From: a bacterium
Lineage (GTDB): Bacteria; Zhuqueibacterota; QNDG01; DTFT01
Direction: 5' to 3'
NCBI GenBank assembly: GCA_016933415.1
Contig: JAFGAX010000106.1
Location: 1-48,034, forward strand
DNA: 48,034 nt
Positions within the stretch are counted from its first letter, which is position 1. Each line of letters begins with the position of its first letter. The notes beneath the pieces are model-generated. The model was not told the origin of the DNA, did not search any database, and saw only the letters and a program-made list of their open reading frames with translations. Of this stretch, positions 42,676-48,034 are shown in pieces. Made by a program: the position numbers and the translations under genes.

Positions 42676-42780
42676 GGTGTCATTCCCGAACTTTTCTGTC
42701 GGGAATCCGGGATTGCGGGAAAATTCATTACGGGTGAAGGGGGTGGTGTCATTCCCGAATTCTTCTATCGGGAATCCGGG
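42676..42780. repeat. Two 36-bp direct repeats, each a REP-type hairpin
   Basis: Copies at 42676-42711 and 42745-42780 differ at three or four positions; each holds ATTCCCGA / TCGGGAAT arms. They lie in the spacer between the acyl-CoA synthetase and the GH105 gene (42520-42896), which has no gene. Confidence 0.8.
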
Positions 42781-42801
42781 GAAGGGCGGGCTGAATGAAA
42801 G

Positions 42802-42826
42802 GTCCCCGCCTGAAAAACGCGGGGAC
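42802..42826 (-). terminator. Hairpin downstream of the GH105 gene
   Basis: GTCCCCGC (42802-42809) / GCGGGGAC (42819-42826), about 70 nt beyond the GH105 stop. The minus-strand tail CCTTTCATT is only weakly T-rich, so a probable but not strong terminator. Confidence 0.55.
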
Positions 42827-42896
42827 GACACATAAAGCGCAAAAAATGCCTGGCCCCTCCAAGATGCCTGGCACTTACACCCCGGGGCTTTCCCGA

Positions 42897-45365
42897 TCAC
42901 GGCACCCCGGAGGCCGCTCCCAGCCTGGCGTTGTTGTACCAGATCGTGTAATCGGACGTCGTAACGAAACCGTCCATGTCCATATCCGTTCCCCTGTACC
43001 CTGACTCGCCGAGCCTCGCGGAATTGTACCAGGACGTGTAATCCATGGTGGTGACATTGCCGTCCTGGTTCACGTCTCCGGCCCACATCCCCCACACTCC
43101 CGCTTCCAGGTCTTTTTCTCCAGCCAACCCGTAACAGCGGCCCGGCGCGTCCGTGAAATCGTACGGATCCGGGCTTCCGGAATGGAGAAACCGGGCGGAC
43201 GCGCTCATGACCGCGAGGTGATTGCGATGCCGGACAACGATGAAATAATCCCCCGCATCCGCGCCCGGAACCAGGAGTCCGGTCGTGGCCCCGTTCGTAT
43301 CCGTCACGGCCCCGTCTTTTCTCAGAAAAAAGGACCTTTGAACCGAAGCTGGCCCTGACGCCAAGCTTCTCAATTCGACCGACACCCAGTCGGTTACTCC
43401 GGCCGGAATCCGGACGGCTGACCTGTGATCCGCATAGGGTGAAGCGATCGGAATGGATCCAGCCGCATTCAGCGCCGTGAACATGCCTCCTGCCGGCTGA
43501 CCCGGCCCTTCCAGCCGGACCTTGAGCTTCATGTATATCAGGTTCTCGGGATCGAGCCATTTCACGTGATCGAAATCCGGGCCGCCCTCCGAAGTCAATC
43601 CGGTGAGCCGCAAGATATGCGAACCGGACGCGAGATCCAGCCCGATCGGATCTGAATAGGCCCAGTCGGCCCAGGCCCCGGTCGACGGAAAGTCGAAGCT
43701 CTCCCGCACGGTTCCGCCGTCCACCTGGATCGTGCAGGGCCGGTTGTTCACGGAACCGTTGGTGTACCGGGTGGTCATGTTCCATGTCCCGGACCGGGGC
43801 AGGACGAAGGACAACTCCAGGTAACTTCCGATCTGGTTCGCCGGATTGACGAATCCGGTTCCCGTGTATCCCGCGATGTCCGTGTCCACGGTTCCCGGCG
43901 AGACAGTCCCCGTCTCCGCTTCGACGAGAACGGCATTATCCGTCACGAATACACGGACCGGATCCGACGCGGAGGAGTCGTTTTCATTGTCCACTGCCAC
44001 CGCGGTCAGGACGTAACTGCCTGGCGCGGGCCTGCCCCAGTGAAATTCCCAGGGGGATGCGTCGTCCGAATACAGGAGGTCCGAACCTTCGTAGAAATCG
44101 ACGCGGACCACGTCCCCGTCCACGTCCGTCGCGTTCACCGTGATTGTCACGTCCGTATTCGGACTGAGATGAGACGGATCCGCGGGCGAAAGAATGCGGA
44201 CCGAGGGCGGGCCGTTGACCTTTTCCATCTCCCAGCACATCATGAGGAAAGCGCCCAGTCCGTGCAGATCGTCCTCATGTTTGGCGACATTGACATAGTA
44301 GGCATACGAGCTGTCCGCGATCACGCCCGCTGATATCTGGGTGAGATGGATAGGCCCCCCCGGATAATAGATGATCCGGTTCTGCAGAATGCCCTCATAG
44401 GCCAGCACGGCCGTGCTCAGGTACGCGTCCGGAACATACCCCCTGGCTACGGCTCTGCACACCGCGTAGGAGAACATGCAGGAGCAGGAGCTTTCGAGCC
44501 AGTTGCCGTCGCGGCCGCCCTGGTCCACGACCTGGTACCACAATCCGGTCACCGGATCCTGCTCCGCGGCAAGGCCTTCGACCAGAGCCGCCAGGATGGC
44601 GATCAGGGCCGGCCGTTTGGGATGGTCATCGGGCATGCAGTCCAGGATCTCCACGAGCGCCATGCTGAACCATCCCATGGCCCTTCCCCAGAAAATCGGC
44701 GAATGATGCGTCACCGGGTCGGCCCAGAATCGCGAGGCGTCCTCGTCGTACGCGTGATACAGAAGCCCGCAGGCATCCTGCAGATGGACTGCGTACCGGA
44801 TGAGCTGATCGGCCGCGTCCGTGATACACGCGGTGTCTCCGGTCACCTGGCCGTATTTCGCGTAAAAGGGAAGCGCCATGTAAGCCCCGTCCAGCCAGAG
44901 CTGGTCCCAGCCTTCCGGATTATCGTCCATGGAAAAACAGTTGTCCGAGGTCCGGGGATACGTGGACAGCGCGTTCCGTATCTTTTCCGCGGCCAGACCG
45001 TATTTCGCGATTTCGGTTTCCGCGTACAGCATGAGTGTGACATATCCGGGTTCGACCGGGTTCAGGCCGTTGATCGGGCAGTCAAGGTTCCCGTTGCTGT
45101 CCACGTGCAGATCCACCCAGTCCTTGATGTACTGTAAATACGCGGACTGGCCCGTTTCCTTGTATACCCGGTACTGACCCAGAAGATAAAAACCGCACCA
45201 ATACGACCATCCCCACTCCCCCTCCAATTGGGACGGTGTGTAAGTCTGCATGGTGTAGTTCACCACGCGCTGTGCCCATACGATCGGCCGGTCGCCGGCT
45301 GTTAGTGCCTGGCCTGCGAACGTACAGATGCATACAAGCAGGATCACTCTACCCGTTTTCTGCAT
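42897..45365 (-). CDS. Secreted GH105-like unsaturated uronyl hydrolase with Ig, CBM35 and dockerin-like module
   Basis: 822 residues from ATG 45365. Signal peptide about 1-23. The N-terminal (alpha/alpha)6 domain (about 25-395) has GYVTLMLYAE, MDDNPEGWDQLWLDGAYM, PIFWGRAMGWFSMALVEIL and CSCMFSYAV, as in GH105/GH88 enzymes that release unsaturated uronic acids from rhamnogalacturonan oligosaccharides. Then an Ig-like domain (about 400-490), a CBM35/CBM6-like domain (about 492-615, VLVEAETGTVSPG) and a C-terminal module ending in two EF-hand-like loops (AGDVNQDGNVTTMDYTSWYN and TDMDMDGFVTTSDYTIWYNN). This dockerin-like tail is common in FCB-group surface proteins and probably anchors or sorts the enzyme. 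GAGGATG precedes the ATG. Confidence 0.87.
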   Translation of the reverse strand: MQKTGRVILLVCICTFAGQALTAGDRPIVWAQRVVNYTMQTYTPSQLEGEWGWSYWCGFYLLGQYRVYKETGQSAYLQYIKDWVDLHVDSNGNLDCPINGLNPVEPGYVTLMLYAETEIAKYGLAAEKIRNALSTYPRTSDNCFSMDDNPEGWDQLWLDGAYMALPFYAKYGQVTGDTACITDAADQLIRYAVHLQDACGLLYHAYDEDASRFWADPVTHHSPIFWGRAMGWFSMALVEILDCMPDDHPKRPALIAILAALVEGLAAEQDPVTGLWYQVVDQGGRDGNWLESSCSCMFSYAVCRAVARGYVPDAYLSTAVLAYEGILQNRIIYYPGGPIHLTQISAGVIADSSYAYYVNVAKHEDDLHGLGAFLMMCWEMEKVNGPPSVRILSPADPSHLSPNTDVTITVNATDVDGDVVRVDFYEGSDLLYSDDASPWEFHWGRPAPGSYVLTAVAVDNENDSSASDPVRVFVTDNAVLVEAETGTVSPGTVDTDIAGYTGTGFVNPANQIGSYLELSFVLPRSGTWNMTTRYTNGSVNNRPCTIQVDGGTVRESFDFPSTGAWADWAYSDPIGLDLASGSHILRLTGLTSEGGPDFDHVKWLDPENLIYMKLKVRLEGPGQPAGGMFTALNAAGSIPIASPYADHRSAVRIPAGVTDWVSVELRSLASGPASVQRSFFLRKDGAVTDTNGATTGLLVPGADAGDYFIVVRHRNHLAVMSASARFLHSGSPDPYDFTDAPGRCYGLAGEKDLEAGVWGMWAGDVNQDGNVTTMDYTSWYNSARLGESGYRGTDMDMDGFVTTSDYTIWYNNARLGAASGVP

Positions 45366-45616
45366 GATGGTCACATCCTCGTTTAAAACCGCCCAAAAAG
45401 ATTCCACGGTCTTGGAACCGCCCACTCCCCGCAAATAGTATATCCATATGTTAATTTTGTACTTATGCCTAGCGCGTCTGGCTCAGCAAGGAGAGATTAG
45501 ATTTCATCTAGACAGGAAGAGGAGGATTTTCGGTATTGGCTCTGAAATAATATATGCCTGCGAAATCGGTTTGTCAATGAGTTTTTTTTTCGGCAATGCT
45601 TCGTCTGAATCCCGAT

Positions 45617-45646
45617 CGCCCCAGGGTTCTACCCTGGGGCGCCCGT
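45617..45646 (+). terminator. Perfect 10-bp hairpin in spacer
   Basis: CGCCCCAGGG-ttcta-CCCTGGGGCG (45617-45641), then a short CCCGTTTTA on the plus strand. It lies in the divergent spacer 45366-45885, which contains no gene; it may be a dispersed hairpin rather than a working terminator. Confidence 0.5.
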
Positions 45647-45699
45647 TTTACGGATCATGGATTTTCTCGAAGTTCATCGGAAGTATGTCGCCGTGACAG

Positions 45700-45719
45700 C
45701 CCACGGCTTCAGCCGTGGG
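45700..45719. repeat. REP-like palindrome CCCACGGC-ttca-GCCGTGGG
   Basis: Identical over all 20 bases to the palindrome at 616-635, 45 kb away. Confidence 0.85.
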
Positions 45720-45885
45720 TCAACCGGGAATGAATGTCATTGGAAACCGTTTCAACGGTTTCCGGCAATTGAAAAAGATGCAATTTTTTACAAGGACATT
45801 CGGAAATTCCTGCTTATTTTAACTTCTGCGGGGCTGAATCCATATCCCCGAGCACCCAATCCCCCATTCTTGCGGAGGATCCGTC

Positions 45886-46590
45886 ATGAAATCGTTTCGC
45901 AGTATCATCCTGCCTGTCAGCCTCATCCTGGCCCTCGGGACGCCTCAAGCCCGCCCGGCCCCGACCGCGGACTCCGTCCGCAGCCTGTCGCCGTATTTCA
46001 CGTCCGCATCGTCCGGCGCACTGGCGCCGGACGCCGACGGTTTTCTCAGGCGCTGGCTGCTTCTCGAGCCGATCGTCAAGCCGAACCGGAGCAACACCGT
46101 GTTCACCGATTCGTACATCCGGAACGCGTTCGGGACCGAGTATTTTCCCGGCCAGTTCACCGTGGTTCCGGCGGACGGGGACACGGTGACCGCGGACAGC
46201 GCCCGCCTCGCCTGGCACGGCCTGGACGCGTCGGGATTCAACGTCAAGCTGTTCCGTTTCGCCTGGGGCCTGAACAAGCCGGTGTACGGCGTGCTGTTCT
46301 GGGCCGTGACCGTGGTCGAGAGCCCGAAGGAAATCCGGAACGTGCGCATGGCCGTGGGCTCCAATTCCGCGTCCATGTGGTGGCTCAACGGAAAGGAGGC
46401 GGTCATCCTTTCGGGCGACCGCCGCATGAAAATGGATGACTGCGTCTCCAAACGCCTCACACTCAACAGGGGCCGCAACGTCATCCGCGGCGCCGTCATC
46501 AACGGCCCGGGCATGAGCGATTTTTGCGTGCGTTTCATCGATGAAAACGGAGAACCCGTCAGGGAACTCGCGTTGAAAATCGGAAAATGA
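45886..46590 (+). CDS. Secreted companion protein of GH43, beta-sandwich, unknown activity
   Basis: 234 residues. Signal peptide about 1-24 (ending PQARPA). Sequence blocks FLRRWLLLEPI, HGLDASGFNVKLFRFAWG, MAVGSNSASMWWLNGKEAVI and NVIRGAVINGPGMSDFCVRF suggest a PA14- or galactose-binding-like fold that often accompanies arabinan-active GH43 proteins. No catalytic residues can be assigned. GGAGGATCCGTC precedes the ATG; the GH43 gene follows after 50 nt, so likely one operon. Confidence 0.68.
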   Translation: MKSFRSIILPVSLILALGTPQARPAPTADSVRSLSPYFTSASSGALAPDADGFLRRWLLLEPIVKPNRSNTVFTDSYIRNAFGTEYFPGQFTVVPADGDTVTADSARLAWHGLDASGFNVKLFRFAWGLNKPVYGVLFWAVTVVESPKEIRNVRMAVGSNSASMWWLNGKEAVILSGDRRMKMDDCVSKRLTLNRGRNVIRGAVINGPGMSDFCVRFIDENGEPVRELALKIGK

Positions 46591-46640
46591 AACGACCCGG
46601 CTTTTCCGCATCTCACCCGTCCCCTTTTTCGGGAGGTTTT

Positions 46641-48034
46641 ATGAAATTCCGCATTCTTGCCGCACTCCTGTCCGTCCCGATGCTGTCCGGGCTTTCCGTC
46701 CGGGCGGCGGCCCTGGAAGGCCAGCCCTACATCCACGATCCCTCCACCATCATGCTGTGCGACGGCAGGTTTTACACGTTCGGAACCGGCGGCGGCGGGC
46801 TGATATCCGAAGACGGCTGGACCTGGAACGGCGGGGCTGAGCGTCCCGGCGGCGGCGTGGCCCCGGACGTCATTCACATCGGCGACCGCTATTATATGAC
46901 CTATGCGGCCGGAGGCGGCGGTTTGGCGGGCGGACACGCCAGCAATGTCTATGTGATGTGGTCCAAAACCCTCGATCCCAAATCCCCGGACTTCGGATTC
47001 AACGACAAGACCGTGGTCGCCATGTCCGACGGCGTGGAGGACTGCGACGCAATCGATTCCGCATTCCTGCTCGATCCGGCCGACGGCCGGTTGTGGCTCA
47101 CCTACGGCACCTACTTCGGCTTTATCCGTATCATCGAGCTCGATCCCAAAACGGGAAACCGCATCCCGGGCAACCAGCCCGTGAACATCGCCATCGACTG
47201 CGAAGCCACGGCCATGATGGCGCGCGACGGATGGTATTACCTTCTGGGCACGCACGGCACCTGCTGCGACGGCGCCAACTCCACCTACAACATCCGCGCG
47301 GGCCGTTCCAGAAAAGTGACCGGCCCCTATCTGGACAACATGGGCGTGGACATGCTCCGGGGCGGAGGCAAGCTCGTCGTGGCCGCCAGCGGCCGCTTCG
47401 TCGGGCCCGGGCATTTCGGACTGCTGGACCTGGGCGACGGCGTGCAGAAATTCTCCTGTCATTACGAGGCCGACCTGGACCGCAGCGGCCGCAGCGTGCT
47501 CGACATCCGCCCCCTGCTCTGGAAGAACGGCTGGCCCGTGGCCGGCGACAATTTCAGGGGAGGCACGTACGAGATCCAGTCCGAGCGCAGCGGATACGGA
47601 CTGGAGCTGGCCGTGGATTTTGTGCGCATGGCCGGAAGGATGCGCGGCTTCAGGCGGCCGCCGGATGAGCCCGTGAAACCGGTTCCGTTTCAGACGCTCG
47701 AGGAGGTGATCGGGGGCTGGCCGGCCGGCGACATCGGCGTGCGCATCGGCGACTTCATGTTCCGGCCGCACCAGAAATGGACGATCACGCCGGTCAACGG
47801 CGTCGGCGGATATCCGGGCTCGCCCTTTTTCAAGATCACCATCGCGGGCACCGATCGCGCCCTGGCCGCGACATCGGACGCGGAAGTGATCGCGGTTCCC
47901 GCATTCACCGGCGCTCCGGAACAATTGTGGCGCATCGACCAGCTGACCGACGGCACGTACCGCATCATGCCAAAATCCGTGCCGGGTCACGCGGAACCTC
48001 TGGCGCTCACCGCAGTGGGCGCCAGCACACCGAC
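46641..48034 (+). CDS. Secreted GH43-family glycosidase, truncated by window edge
   Basis: 464 codons open to the end of the window. Signal peptide about 1-25 (LSGLSVRAAA). Five-bladed propeller motifs: YIHDPSTIML (catalytic base Asp), VAPDVIHIGDRYYMTYA, DAIDSAFLLDPADGRLWLTY (pKa modulator Asp), DCEATAMMARDGWYYLLG (catalytic acid Glu) and FVGPGHFGLL. After about residue 340 a second region with QKWTI and EQLWRIDQLTDGTYRIMPK looks like a ricin-type beta-trefoil. Probably an arabinan- or galactan-active exo/endo enzyme. GGGAGG is 5 nt from the ATG. Confidence 0.87.
   Translation, partial: MKFRILAALLSVPMLSGLSVRAAALEGQPYIHDPSTIMLCDGRFYTFGTGGGGLISEDGWTWNGGAERPGGGVAPDVIHIGDRYYMTYAAGGGGLAGGHASNVYVMWSKTLDPKSPDFGFNDKTVVAMSDGVEDCDAIDSAFLLDPADGRLWLTYGTYFGFIRIIELDPKTGNRIPGNQPVNIAIDCEATAMMARDGWYYLLGTHGTCCDGANSTYNIRAGRSRKVTGPYLDNMGVDMLRGGGKLVVAASGRFVGPGHFGLLDLGDGVQKFSCHYEADLDRSGRSVLDIRPLLWKNGWPVAGDNFRGGTYEIQSERSGYGLELAVDFVRMAGRMRGFRRPPDEPVKPVPFQTLEEVIGGWPAGDIGVRIGDFMFRPHQKWTITPVNGVGGYPGSPFFKITIAGTDRALAATSDAEVIAVPAFTGAPEQLWRIDQLTDGTYRIMPKSVPGHAEPLALTAVGASTP

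Noticed and set aside
42589-43785. 398-codon minus-strand frame overlapping the 3' half of the GH105 gene
   Set aside because: Different frame of the same strand; the GH105 frame carries the Ig, CBM35 and dockerin-like modules.
45945-47990. 681-codon minus-strand open frame opposite the companion protein and GH43
   Set aside because: Antisense shadow; composition is Arg/Gly/His-rich without motifs, while the plus strand encodes clear secreted proteins with ribosome-binding sites.

Overview
The window looks like a chromosomal segment of a GC-rich, Gram-negative member of the FCB group (Fibrobacterota/Bacteroidota/KSB1/Latescibacterota-like lineages). The evidence is a type IX secretion (T9SS) sorting domain on a GH11 xylanase, a doubled-EF-hand, dockerin-like C-terminal module on a GH105 protein, a TamA/TamB pair that implies an outer membrane, and several lipoproteins. 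I cannot name a genus from sequence alone. No rRNA, tRNA or CRISPR array was seen.

Layout: 1-1565 holds the 5' part of a Sel1-repeat gene and an AsmA-like gene, separated by a repeat-rich spacer. 1770-2962 is a small redox operon: ArsR repressor, DUF6132 membrane protein, 4Fe-4S ferredoxin and thioredoxin, behind a clear promoter/operator. 3165-10018 (minus strand) carries a secreted CE1-like esterase, a lipoprotein, and a two-gene unit of a seven-PAS histidine kinase followed by an alanine/glycine:cation symporter. 10560-17361 (plus) is a tight envelope-glycan operon: GT-C glycosyltransferase, two paralogous CapK-like adenylating enzymes, a flippase-like membrane protein and an FAD oxidoreductase. 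Between the two CapK genes lies the 3' tail of a second, deleted glycosyltransferase copy, so the pair arose by duplication of a glycosyltransferase-CapK unit. 17453-19840 is a decaying zone with a DUF2279/YfiM-like gene, a small ORF, a Pal/OmpA fragment, a Fis-type HTH fragment, palindromic elements and a shortened CpoB. 19848-25605 is tamB-tamA, and tamB carries an in-frame insertion of about 201 bp made of palindromic element sequence. 25653-30352 (minus) is a seven-gene arsenic/metal operon with its own operator: arsR, arsP-like permease, CPxC redox protein, CDF transporter, thioredoxin lipoprotein, CcdA and arsC. 30503-37440 holds an M23-like lipoprotein, hrpB, a DUF454-katA pair and an outer-membrane-like protein. 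37847-48034 is rich in plant-polysaccharide enzymes (GH11 xylanase, GH105 unsaturated uronyl hydrolase, a secreted companion protein with a GH43) and also has a STAS/SpoIIAA-like protein and an acyl-CoA synthetase.

The genes suggest an aerotolerant degrader of xylan, pectin and arabinan. It has dedicated outer-membrane assembly, thiol-redox and arsenic defence, and an unusual envelope glycan pathway. The most unusual signals are (i) a multi-copy cloverleaf-like palindromic element, one copy of which sits in frame inside tamB; (ii) the remnant that records the GT39-CapK duplication; and (iii) GTTCANN heptanucleotide arrays placed exactly at gene ends, where they supply start or stop codons.
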